Assembly (NCBI GenBank): GCA_030123525.1
Contig: CP126125.1
Span: 2,356,001 to 2,420,000 of the forward strand
DNA: 64,000 nucleotides
Reading direction: 5' to 3'
DNA from: ELB16-189 sp018266435
Lineage (GTDB): Bacteria; Bacteroidota; Bacteroidia; Cytophagales; Cyclobacteriaceae
Position numbers and translations under genes: made by a program. Below, in pieces: positions 17,273 through 26,200 of the stretch. The notes below the pieces were generated by a model. That model did not search any database, was not told where the DNA came from, and saw only the letters and a list, made by a program, of their open reading frames with translations. Position 1 is the first letter of the stretch, and every line of letters starts with the position of its first letter.

Positions 17273-19213
17273 ATGAAATACATTTTTGCACCCATACTTT
17301 GTTTTTTTTTAGCGATAGCTAGTGCCCAGGTAAAAAAGACTCCTGCTTATCCGCTGATTACCCACGATCCGTATTTTAGTATCTGGTCTTTCAATGATGA
17401 ATTAACTGCAGGCCCCACCCGCCACTGGACGGGCGCAGAGCACCCGTTATACGGCATCATAACTGTGGATGGAAAACCTTTTGCCTATTTAGGTAAACCG
17501 ATTTCAACCCAAGAGGCAGAGAAGAAACCCACAACTGAAAAAGCCACCCAACAATCGTGCACCATTACGGCCACACAAACAAACTATGCATTTACCGCAG
17601 GCGGAATTGACTTGTTGCTTACGTTCACTTCACCGCTGCTCCTCGATGAATTGGATGTATTGAGTCGCCCGGCTTCGTACATTACCTACTCGGTTAAAAG
17701 CCGGGATAGCAAGCCACACCGTGTACAAATTGACTTGAAAGTTTCGGGTCAACTGTCAGCAAATACCTCAGCACAAAAGGTAGAATTTAAAAATTTTACT
17801 GATGGTGATTTGTTCATTCAACAAGCAGGTACTGTTGAGCAGCCGGTATTGCAGCGAAAAGGAGATAATGTGCGCATCGACTGGGGCTACGCTTATCTGG
17901 CAACGCCCCCCATGTTCAGAATAAAAAAAACAATGCATGATCAGATGGTGTCTTCATTTGATTTTGGGGCGGTAAACACGGAACCAAAAGAAGCTCATCT
18001 CATACTGGCTTACGATGATATTTATTCGGTTCAATACTTTAATAAGAACCTCCGTGCCTGGTGGCGAAGAGATGAGGCAATGACAGCCGCCCGGATGTTG
18101 CTTGATGCAGAAAAGGATTATGTACGCCTGATAAAAAAATGTTCTGAGTTTGACAAAAAACTTTTTAACGATGCCAAGAAAACAGGAGGGGAGCAGTACG
18201 CTGAATTGTGTGTTACAGCCTACCGGCAAGCCATCGCGGCACATAAGCTGGTTGCCAAACCGGATGGGGGTATGCTTTTCTTTTCGAAAGAAAATTTTTC
18301 AAATGGCTCCATCGGCACGGTGGATGTAACCTATCCGTCTGCTCCTTTATTCCTTCTTTACAACACCGATCTGATGAAAGGAATGATTGAGTTTATTTTT
18401 GAATACAGTGAGAACGGTAAATGGACTAAACCCTTTGCGGCTCATGATTTGGGCACCTACCCGCAAGCTAACGGACAAACCTATCCTGAAGATATGCCGG
18501 TAGAAGAAAGCGGAAACATTATTATCCTCACTACCGCCATCACCTTGCGCGAAGGAAACGCAGCTTACGCTCAAAAGCATTGGTCGACTTTAACAAAATG
18601 GGTGGAGTTTTTGAAGAAGGAAGGCTTTGACCCGGCCAATCAACTTTGCACCGATGATTTTGCCGGACACTTGGCGCGCAATGCTAATTTATCAATCAAG
18701 TCTATTGTGGCAATGGCGGGTTATGGAAAAATGGCAGAAATGCTGGGTCACAAAGAAGTAGCTCAGGAGTATTTGTTGCTTGCCAAAACATTAGCCGGAA
18801 AATGGATGGAGATGGCCCATGATGGCGACCATTATTCTTTGGCGTTTGGGTTACCCGGCACATGGAGCCAGAAGTACAACTTGGTATGGGATGAGGTATT
18901 GGGATTGAATGTTTTTCCTGAAGCAGTTGCACAAAAAGAAATTGCATACTACCTGAAAAAACAAAATGCATTTGGCTTGCCATTGGATAGCCGAAAAACC
19001 TACACAAAGTCAGATTGGATTTTGTGGACAGCTACCTTGGCGGCCACTCCTGCCGACTTTGAGGCGCTCATCAATCCGGTATATAAATATATAACCGAAA
19101 CGCCTACGCGCGTTCCACTCAGTGACTGGCACGAGACTACCGATGGAAAGCAAGTAGGCTTTCAGGCTCGTTCAGTGGTGGGTGGGTATTTTATGAAGAT
19201 GCTGAAGAAATGA
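17273..19213 (+). CDS. Glutaminase-family secreted protein (DUF4964/DUF5127/DUF4965/DUF1793)
   Basis: 646 residues with a signal peptide (cleavage near ASAQ, residue 19). The order of regions matches the fungal/bacterial glutaminase A family. A short DUF4964 comes first (TPAYPLITHDPYFSIWS), then a DUF5127 beta region to about residue 270. A DUF4965 part follows with the KCSEFD and VDVTYPSAPLFLLYN segments, then an (alpha/alpha)6-like C-terminal part (NLVWDEVLGLNVFP, VPLSDWHETTDG). Activity is probably on glutamine or another amide or glycan outside the cytoplasm, but the substrate cannot be read from sequence. It ends directly before a strong hairpin terminator. Confidence 0.8.
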   Translation: MKYIFAPILCFFLAIASAQVKKTPAYPLITHDPYFSIWSFNDELTAGPTRHWTGAEHPLYGIITVDGKPFAYLGKPISTQEAEKKPTTEKATQQSCTITATQTNYAFTAGGIDLLLTFTSPLLLDELDVLSRPASYITYSVKSRDSKPHRVQIDLKVSGQLSANTSAQKVEFKNFTDGDLFIQQAGTVEQPVLQRKGDNVRIDWGYAYLATPPMFRIKKTMHDQMVSSFDFGAVNTEPKEAHLILAYDDIYSVQYFNKNLRAWWRRDEAMTAARMLLDAEKDYVRLIKKCSEFDKKLFNDAKKTGGEQYAELCVTAYRQAIAAHKLVAKPDGGMLFFSKENFSNGSIGTVDVTYPSAPLFLLYNTDLMKGMIEFIFEYSENGKWTKPFAAHDLGTYPQANGQTYPEDMPVEESGNIIILTTAITLREGNAAYAQKHWSTLTKWVEFLKKEGFDPANQLCTDDFAGHLARNANLSIKSIVAMAGYGKMAEMLGHKEVAQEYLLLAKTLAGKWMEMAHDGDHYSLAFGLPGTWSQKYNLVWDEVLGLNVFPEAVAQKEIAYYLKKQNAFGLPLDSRKTYTKSDWILWTATLAATPADFEALINPVYKYITETPTRVPLSDWHETTDGKQVGFQARSVVGGYFMKMLKK

Positions 19214-19249
19214 TTAACCTCAAAAAGTCATCAGACTTTTTGAGGTTAA
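19214..19249. terminator. Perfect 16-bp stem hairpin, bidirectional terminator
   Basis: TTAACCTCAAAAAGTC and GACTTTTTGAGGTTAA form a perfect 16-bp stem around the loop ATCA. It starts at the stop codon of the glutaminase-family gene and lies between two convergent genes, so it can serve both strands. Confidence 0.75.
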
Positions 19250-19283
19250 AGTGACATCTTCTTTTTTAAGGACAACTCCCGGA

Positions 19284-20549
19284 TCAATCAATCAGGCTTT
19301 GATAAACCAGCGCTTTGTATTTTTCACCAAGGGTCCAAAAAGGTGAGTTATAGATATTGGTGTAAATGATACCAATCAGTTTTTCTTTTGGATCAGCCCA
19401 GTAAAGTGTGCTGAAAGCACCGCCCCACGAAAACGTGCCTACGCTATAGGGCGACACGTAGTCATTGTCGGGGGTTTCCAAACCAAATCCTAATCCGAAT
19501 TTTTCCTTAAGAGGTGAATGAAGTTGCTCGGTCAGCATGAGTTCAACGGTTTTGCGGCTGAGTAACCTCACCCCGTTGTATTCTCCCTTGTTTAAAAACA
19601 ACTGAAGAAATTTGGCATAATCTGCTACAGTAGAACTCAATCCGGCACCGCCTGAATAGTAATGCCCGGCCATTTTAGGATAATCAGGGTTTACCCCATC
19701 ATAGACAACCGTGGGGGGAGAAACTTTTCCACCTTTCACTTCATAAAGGGTTACCAGTCGGTCTTGTTTTTCTTTAGGCAAATAAAAATAGGTGTCGTTC
19801 ATCTCCAACGGCTTAAATATTTTTTCTCTCAAAAAATTTTCAAATGTCATTCCTGAAAGTACTTCTACCAGGTAACCCAACACATCACTGTTTAACCCGT
19901 ATGTCCATTGCTCACCGGGGTTATGTTTTAAGGGTAATTTTCCAAGGATTTTTATTTTATCGCCCAGTACATCGGTATTGCGAATGCCTATGCCGCTGGG
20001 AATGCCCGCCTTGGCATAGATTGCCCTGAACTCTTTGCTGCCAATGGCGGCATAATCAATGCCTGAAGTATGCGTGAGCAGTTGACGTATGGTAATTTCA
20101 CTTTTGGCAGGTTGTGCACTGTACGTTGAATCTTTGTCATTGAACCATACCAGCACTTTAGGGTCTTTAAATTCAGGAATGTATTTGCTGATGGGTTCAT
20201 CCAGTAAAAATTTTCCTTGTTCCCAAAGCATCATCACGGCCAGGCTGGTGATAGCTTTGCTTTGAGAGGCGATACGAAATATATGATTGGTCTTGAGTGT
20301 TATTTTTTTCTCCACATCAGCGAAGCCAAACGATTTTTCGTACACGATTTTTCCGTTACGCACGATCAGGGCAACAGCTCCGGGTAGTTGCTCTTTCAAA
20401 ACATAATTGTTCAACACGTTGTCGATACGTGTGAGACGCTCAGGCGATACTCCGTTTTCTTCGGGCTTGCCCGGTACTAAGTTTTTCTGGCCGATGACCG
20501 ATCCGGCAAAACTTACAATAGCAATGAATAGTGCTGTTACTTTTTTCAT
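19284..20549 (-). CDS. Serine hydrolase, beta-lactamase class C / esterase family
   Basis: 421 residues with a signal peptide (cleavage near residue 20). The class C fold motifs are present: SxxK as SQSK at residues 95-98 (Ser95 nucleophile), YxN as YGLN near 216-219, and a C-terminal SWGGAF region in place of KTG. Such proteins are usually D-aminopeptidases, esterases or peptidoglycan hydrolases rather than true beta-lactamases. The next minus-strand gene upstream is the SDR, 34 bases away. Confidence 0.88.
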   Translation of the reverse strand: MKKVTALFIAIVSFAGSVIGQKNLVPGKPEENGVSPERLTRIDNVLNNYVLKEQLPGAVALIVRNGKIVYEKSFGFADVEKKITLKTNHIFRIASQSKAITSLAVMMLWEQGKFLLDEPISKYIPEFKDPKVLVWFNDKDSTYSAQPAKSEITIRQLLTHTSGIDYAAIGSKEFRAIYAKAGIPSGIGIRNTDVLGDKIKILGKLPLKHNPGEQWTYGLNSDVLGYLVEVLSGMTFENFLREKIFKPLEMNDTYFYLPKEKQDRLVTLYEVKGGKVSPPTVVYDGVNPDYPKMAGHYYSGGAGLSSTVADYAKFLQLFLNKGEYNGVRLLSRKTVELMLTEQLHSPLKEKFGLGFGLETPDNDYVSPYSVGTFSWGGAFSTLYWADPKEKLIGIIYTNIYNSPFWTLGEKYKALVYQSLID

Positions 20550-20583
20550 GATTAGGGTTGGGTGGTTGTTTAAATTTAAAATC

Positions 20584-21336
20584 TTAAAGTCCTTTTACAC
20601 TCATGCCGCCATCTACCATTATATTTTGCCCGGTGATGTAGCTGGCTTTTTCCATGCAAAGAAAAGCAACTACTCCGGCCACTTCTTCCGGTTCTCCTGT
20701 GCGGTTCATGGGTGTGCGTGCTAATATTTTCTCTAACCGTTCTGGGTTTGATAATACACTTTCAGTCATAGAAGTTTTGATGTACCACGGAGAAACAGAG
20801 TTTACCCGGATTTTGTCAGGGGCCCACTCAGCGGCCAGATGCCGGGTCATTTGTACCAGGGCGGCTTTGGTCATGCCGTAAGGCGGGCCGCTTTGTAAAT
20901 CAAACGTGGCGGCTACAGATGCGATGTTTACTACGCTGGCATCTCCTGATTTTTTGAGCAGCGGAAAAAACAATCGGGTGATTTCGGTGGTGCTGAAAAG
21001 ATTGGTTTCAAATATTTTCCGGTATTCTTCTTCGCTGTACTCAATAAATTTTTTTCTCACGTTGGTGCCGACATTGTTTATCAAAATGTCAAGTTTGCTC
21101 CAATTCTCATTTACCTTTTGAAACAGCGAGGTTCTGAATTGTGATTGGGTAACATCTCCGTCTGCTATGTACACGTTGGCCAAGTGTTTTAGCTTGCCCT
21201 GAATGGGCTTAGTATCACGCGCCACTACCAGCACTTCGGCACCCAACTCCAGCAGTTCTTTCACAATGGCCAGCCCAATGCCCTTGGTGCCACCGGTTAC
21301 CAACGCTTTTTTACCTTGCAACGACCACTCGTTCAT
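20584..21336 (-). CDS. SDR family NAD(P)-dependent oxidoreductase
   Basis: 250 residues, classical short-chain dehydrogenase. The dinucleotide-binding motif TGGTKGIG is at 14-21, NNVG at 87-90, and the catalytic Ser140, Tyr153 and Lys157 (YGMTK) are present. The pattern resembles tropinone reductase-like and 3-oxoacyl reductase-like members; the substrate is unknown. Arg39-Asp41 after the second strand suggests NADP preference (inference). It lies in a minus-strand run with the phosphoesterase and serine hydrolase genes. Confidence 0.88.
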   Translation of the reverse strand: MNEWSLQGKKALVTGGTKGIGLAIVKELLELGAEVLVVARDTKPIQGKLKHLANVYIADGDVTQSQFRTSLFQKVNENWSKLDILINNVGTNVRKKFIEYSEEEYRKIFETNLFSTTEITRLFFPLLKKSGDASVVNIASVAATFDLQSGPPYGMTKAALVQMTRHLAAEWAPDKIRVNSVSPWYIKTSMTESVLSNPERLEKILARTPMNRTGEPEEVAGVVAFLCMEKASYITGQNIMVDGGMSVKGL

Positions 21337-21366
21337 AAAAATTGATTTAGGCGGTAATTTGGTGTT

Positions 21367-22413
21367 TTATTTTTTTGAATCCATACATTTTGATGCCTGA
21401 AAACAAAGCGTATCGCCTTGCCGGGGTATGTTTCCGGTTTTGTCGAGTATTCCTTCCAGTTTAAGGTTGGCCATAGAAGGCTCAGCATGGGTAAATGTTA
21501 CCCACAGAATATGATCAAATGCATTTTTACTTTTGTTGTTTTGCCCTCCACCGGTAGTAGCCAGCGTAATGTAGTCAAGATTATTTTTTGTGGCATACCC
21601 GTACTCATGCAAATGGCCATTAATAACTGTGTACTTTCTTTTGTATAAAGCTTTTTCTATTCGTGAGAGCCCGCCATCACCTTCTCTTCTCCACACGGGC
21701 TTGTGCATAAGAAGAAAGGTCCATTCCACATCCCGATGGTCGGCAATCACTTTTTCAAAATATTCTGATTGTTCATTACTGATTTCTCCGGTTAACCGTT
21801 CGGGCATTTTAAAATAATCCGATTGAGCGGCAAGTTCTTTTTTTCCACTGTCGAGTAATTCAAGAGCTCGTTTGCGGGCGGTATAAATTTCGCTCATTCG
21901 TTTTTGGCTGTAGTCTTCGGTGTTGATCTGCAAGAACAGTACGTTGTGGTACACAAAATAATAATAGGTGCGGCCATACCTTTTTTGCCAGTACGTTTGC
22001 ATGACTGAGCTGGTGAGGTCATGGTTACCGCCTACATGAAAAAACGGTGCATAAGCTTTGCTGACTCGTTGATCAAAAAAATCAAATTCTTTTTTGAGAT
22101 GAAGTGTATCTTCAGAGCCTCCTTCAATTAAATCACCGATACTTAAGATGAAATCAGGGCGAAGCATATTCAGTTGTTCTACGGCAACTTCAAAAACGCC
22201 CGGTCTTTCCCCGCTGTTCAGGTCGCTGATGACGGCAAATGTAAAATCGTTACCCGGTTTTTGTGACGGTACATAATTCCATGGAGTTTTGCCTGATGAA
22301 ATGTCACTTTCAAAATCTACGTTTGCTTTTTGGCACCCTTCAGTCAGAAAAGCAATAATCAGCAATAGTATTGAAACCGGCCAGTTGATCTTATTGATTG
22401 CTTTTGTTTCCAT
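21367..22413 (-). CDS. Metallophosphoesterase lipoprotein (calcineurin-like)
   Basis: 348 residues with a lipoprotein-like signal ending at Cys27 (FLTEGC). Metallophosphoesterase motifs appear in order: VISDLNS (Asp64; the usual DxH His is Asn66), GDLIEGG (Asp94), GGNHD (Asn130, His131), LLMHKP, and NGHLHEYG. The first-motif substitution is shared by some purple-acid-like or pyrophosphatase-like branches but is worth noting. The likely role is hydrolysis of a phosphoester in the periplasm or at the outer membrane; the substrate is unknown. Confidence 0.85.
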   Translation of the reverse strand: METKAINKINWPVSILLLIIAFLTEGCQKANVDFESDISSGKTPWNYVPSQKPGNDFTFAVISDLNSGERPGVFEVAVEQLNMLRPDFILSIGDLIEGGSEDTLHLKKEFDFFDQRVSKAYAPFFHVGGNHDLTSSVMQTYWQKRYGRTYYYFVYHNVLFLQINTEDYSQKRMSEIYTARKRALELLDSGKKELAAQSDYFKMPERLTGEISNEQSEYFEKVIADHRDVEWTFLLMHKPVWRREGDGGLSRIEKALYKRKYTVINGHLHEYGYATKNNLDYITLATTGGGQNNKSKNAFDHILWVTFTHAEPSMANLKLEGILDKTGNIPRQGDTLCFQASKCMDSKK

Positions 22414-22474
22414 AGTTAAAAGTATAACCTTTTAGTTTTAGCTGCGGCATGGTGTTACGTGCGGAGGTGAAAAA

Positions 22475-22846
22475 TTAATGAGGGTATTTTTTCTCCTGTT
22501 TGATTACCAGTAAAAACCAGTCCTTATCGGTCTGCAGGTAGCCTTGTTCATAGCAGTAGTGATAGGTGGCGCCTTCTTTAGTGGTATAAAGGCTGGTGAA
22601 TAAATTAAAATCAAATCCATGTTCGGTCAATTTTTCGCGATGCACTTTGGTTTTGCCTGTTGGGTTTAGCGATTGCAAGATGCGTCTGTTTTTTCTCAGG
22701 GCATTGTTGATATTACGCACCAAATTTGTTTCGTCACTGTTCAGCCGGTTGTTGTAGGCAATGCGGCATTGGTCGGAGCAAAATTTTTTGTCTGACCTTC
22801 CTTTTATTTTATCACCGCACTCCAGGCATTTTTTTTCGGAGACCAT
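22475..22846 (-). CDS. Small protein with N-terminal zinc ribbon (DUF2116-like)
   Basis: 123 residues. Cys7, Cys10, Cys23 and Cys27 form a CxxC...CxxxC zinc ribbon (KCLECGDKI, KKFCSDQCR) of the kind seen in DUF2116 proteins. The rest is basic and helical, then a short beta part. A nucleic-acid-binding or regulatory role is possible but not shown. It is followed on the same strand by the phosphoesterase gene. Confidence 0.7.
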   Translation of the reverse strand: MVSEKKCLECGDKIKGRSDKKFCSDQCRIAYNNRLNSDETNLVRNINNALRKNRRILQSLNPTGKTKVHREKLTEHGFDFNLFTSLYTTKEGATYHYCYEQGYLQTDKDWFLLVIKQEKKYPH

Positions 22847-22867
22847 AAAAAAATTAGTTAGCCCAAT

Positions 22868-23269
22868 TTACCGATCTTTTACGGGAATCACCAATTTTAA
22901 TCCTGACCAAAGTTCGTTCACGGCACAAACTTTAATATCCACCAAACCGTTTTTGATTGCCTCGGCACGGATTATGTCTTCCGTTACATCGGTAGGTATT
23001 TTGGATGATTTTTTATACCACGAAATCCAAATCATACCATTGGGGCGCAGTTGTTTTTTTAACCGGGGTATTTCTTTTGTCAGTTCATCTCGTTGACTGA
23101 CGAAGCAGTGTATAAAGTCAATACCTGTTTTGCATTGGCTGAGGGTAACATCAGCAGGAAAATCGGTGAAGAGGTTGAAGTAGTAATCCGGTGCATTGAC
23201 TAACAGAATAACAAAACCAGGTTTTATTCCTAGTTTTTTTGCTAACGGTGTGGCAGAATAGCCGGCCAT
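22868..23269 (-). CDS. DUF3052 family protein
   Basis: 133 residues with the DUF3052 pattern: MAGYSATPLAKKLGIKPG at the N-terminus, a middle ADVTLSQC...DFIHCF segment, and LRPNGMIWISWYKKSS. Members are short cytoplasmic proteins of unknown function, sometimes likened to a small methyltransferase-type Rossmann fold. It is 9 bases downstream of tamB on the same strand. Confidence 0.78.
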   Translation of the reverse strand: MAGYSATPLAKKLGIKPGFVILLVNAPDYYFNLFTDFPADVTLSQCKTGIDFIHCFVSQRDELTKEIPRLKKQLRPNGMIWISWYKKSSKIPTDVTEDIIRAEAIKNGLVDIKVCAVNELWSGLKLVIPVKDR

Positions 23270-23278
23270 GATTAGAAA

Positions 23279-26200
23279 TTATTTTGTTCCGTCATTTTCT
23301 TTTTTGATTTGCTCCTCTACTTCTTTTCTTCTGCGCTGATGGGCGATGTTTAGCAGTTCTTTCCAACTGTTAAAACTCTTGGTGGACATCAGGCTGAAGC
23401 CGGTACTGATGATGGTTTGACCACCAAAGGAGGAAGTAAGTTGGTTGACATTGGTGCGGTTAAACATTTTTATTTTTAATGTTCCATCGGGTGTCAGTAA
23501 ATAGTCCACGGTCCAGTCGCCCAGCATATTGGAAACGTCCGACCGGTTGTATTGATTGTTAAAAGCGCCATCGCGCGTTACGCGCAAACGGCCGTTCAAG
23601 AACGAGTACGACAACCGTAACTGAAACGTGTTGAATGCCTCCTGATCGAAATTGCCCAGATCAAAATTTACCTCCAGGTTTTGATCTACCTGCGTGAGCC
23701 AGTAGCTTAATTGATTGGAGAGAAGTTCGCTCACGCTGTTGTACAATCCGCTTCCGCCCAGAGTAGCGAAAGCATCTTGCGGGGAAAAACGCCTGAGCAT
23801 GATCAAACTGAATACCTGCTTCTTCAGTTCTTGTTCATTTAATTGTGCCTTGAATGCTTTGAATTCATTATTGAGTGATATGGTGGCGTAGTTTTGACTG
23901 GTGGCTGTTGAGATAGGAACGGAGTTTGGCAAATCAGTGGCTACAATATCAAAATTGATTTGAGGTGACATCATGGGGCCATCTAATTTTAATTGCACCT
24001 CACACGGATACTTTCTTCGCATTTGCGGAGAGTTAACAATGTTAGGGTCTTGATTGCTGATGATCGGTGAAAAAGAAACCAGTTGCCGATAGCCCGCATT
24101 GATTGTTAAAACGGCCGTATAAGGATCGCCCGCCCAACTGATCTTGCTGCCTTTATTAATGACAAACTCTTTGTTGATAATATCATACAGGGTAAAGTTG
24201 TAATTGCCGTGGTCAAATGTGTAATCGCCATACATGCTGAACTCGCCTTTTGTATCGAATTGCAGTTTGAGGTTGCCATTACCATACCCCCGGATGATAT
24301 CTCCCGAACGGATATCAAAAATGATTTCACTGTAGGCATCGGGCGTGATATCGAGATTTAAGTCCATGGTGATGCCGGTAGATTCTGTTTTGGTGCGCGG
24401 CTTGTGTTTATTTTTTTCTACTTTGAGGGTGTCAGAAAAATTGGCGAAAGAAATAAATTCTTTTTTGGTTGCAGTGTTATCGGCACTTCCGTTTAGTGGA
24501 ATAAACACACGCGTGCCTTTGGTTGATTTGGCAGTGGCTGAAATGTTCAGGTTATTAATGGGGCCTTCCATTTTTAAATTGCCGGTGGCATACGCTTGCC
24601 CATAAAAAAGACTGTTGTCTTTGGCCGAGGTGTTCATTACTTGAAATTTGTCAAACGAAGCGGACAAATTCAGGCGCATGTCGTTAAAATTTCGATGAGA
24701 GATGAATCCATCCAGTTTTCCCTTGCTGTTCAGTTCGTCAGTTAATGAAAACTTTTTAAATGTGATTTCGCGAGGGGTGAAATCCAGCATGCCTGAAAAA
24801 GTGTACTTGGTTTTGAGGTAATCAATTACTAACGACCCCGACTCAATTTTTCCTTCGCCATTTATTTTGGGTTCTGAAAACGTTCCGGTAATTGAATAAT
24901 TTCCGGTAAGTGTGCCATTCATATCTGAAAAAATTCCACGCATGAAGGGTTCGATGGTTTTTACGTTAGCTCCTTCCAGCTTGGCCTTTAATTGAAGCGG
25001 GCTCTCGTCTTTTGGATCGTAGTTGCCTTCTATATCTACTGCCCGCTTGCTGTCACGATCCAGGTAAAAATTGACATTGAACAACTGACGCTCACGGTCC
25101 CACTGATTTATGCCCGTGACATTGCCTACCAAAAAATCCTGAACCATCAGGTTTTGAACGAATACCTTGCTTTGCAAAAAAGGATCGTGATACAAATCAC
25201 GGGCTTGCACTTCGCCTTGTACCAACCCCGAAACTTTTTCTTGTACCAATGAATTGATAATATCGATATCAAGTTGATTAATTGATAAAGTTAGCGCTGC
25301 ATTGGGGTCTTCCGAAACGGACCCGTTCAGGCTGACGGATTCACCGGCATGGCTGATGCCCATCCGGTGGATGTGCCATTCTTTACCTTTGATCATGGCA
25401 TAGTTTTCCGGAGCGAATGTCCAGGCTTCATTAAATATCTGCAGAGTTGAAGGCAAAATTTTTAAGCGTAAACTGTCTTGCATTAACTCAACCAGCGACT
25501 TTAGCTGTAATTGATTGTTGTTACCCTCTTGCTCAACATTTAAACCCATGTTGATAAGGTTGGCATTCCAGGCAACCGAAGCTAAAAGATTTTTAGTTTT
25601 GAAGGAAGAAGACGCTGTTTGGCTAGCCGAAGTTATCTTAACCTGGGCATGCATGTCGGTACTGTCGTTGTGGCGGTATCCGCTTACGGCCCAATCGTTG
25701 CCAGAAAAAATTTTCTTGTTGTAGATCAACGTATCAATTTTTCCGGTTATAGAAATTGATGAGCGCTGGCCTTGTGAGTAATGGCCTTTAAAGACAGTTT
25801 CAGGTGACAAAGATATATTGATATCGGCCAGTTGAGCCAAGGGGGAAATAGTATGCACCAACACGTTTAAGTTGGCTTCATAAGGTTTAATTGGTGTATG
25901 AATTGATTGGTCTGGCGTGAATTCTTTGTTGTGATTAAACTTACTATAAAAATCCAGTCCTAATTTTTTAATGTCGGCAATCAATGTAGGGTAGCGGTAG
26001 TTACCCACCAAACTGATGTCGGCTATGGAGCTGCGCAATTTCAGTTGGCGTAGCTGCCCGGTTCTTTCGCTGGTCAGATCAACGGAATCTAATTTTAATT
26101 TTTTTGTTTGGTAGTGAATTAATGTGTGCTTTAAAAAAATTTTTCCTTGCAGGCTGTCTAAATTCAACCCACTGGTATTCACATCAAAATAAGATTGAAC

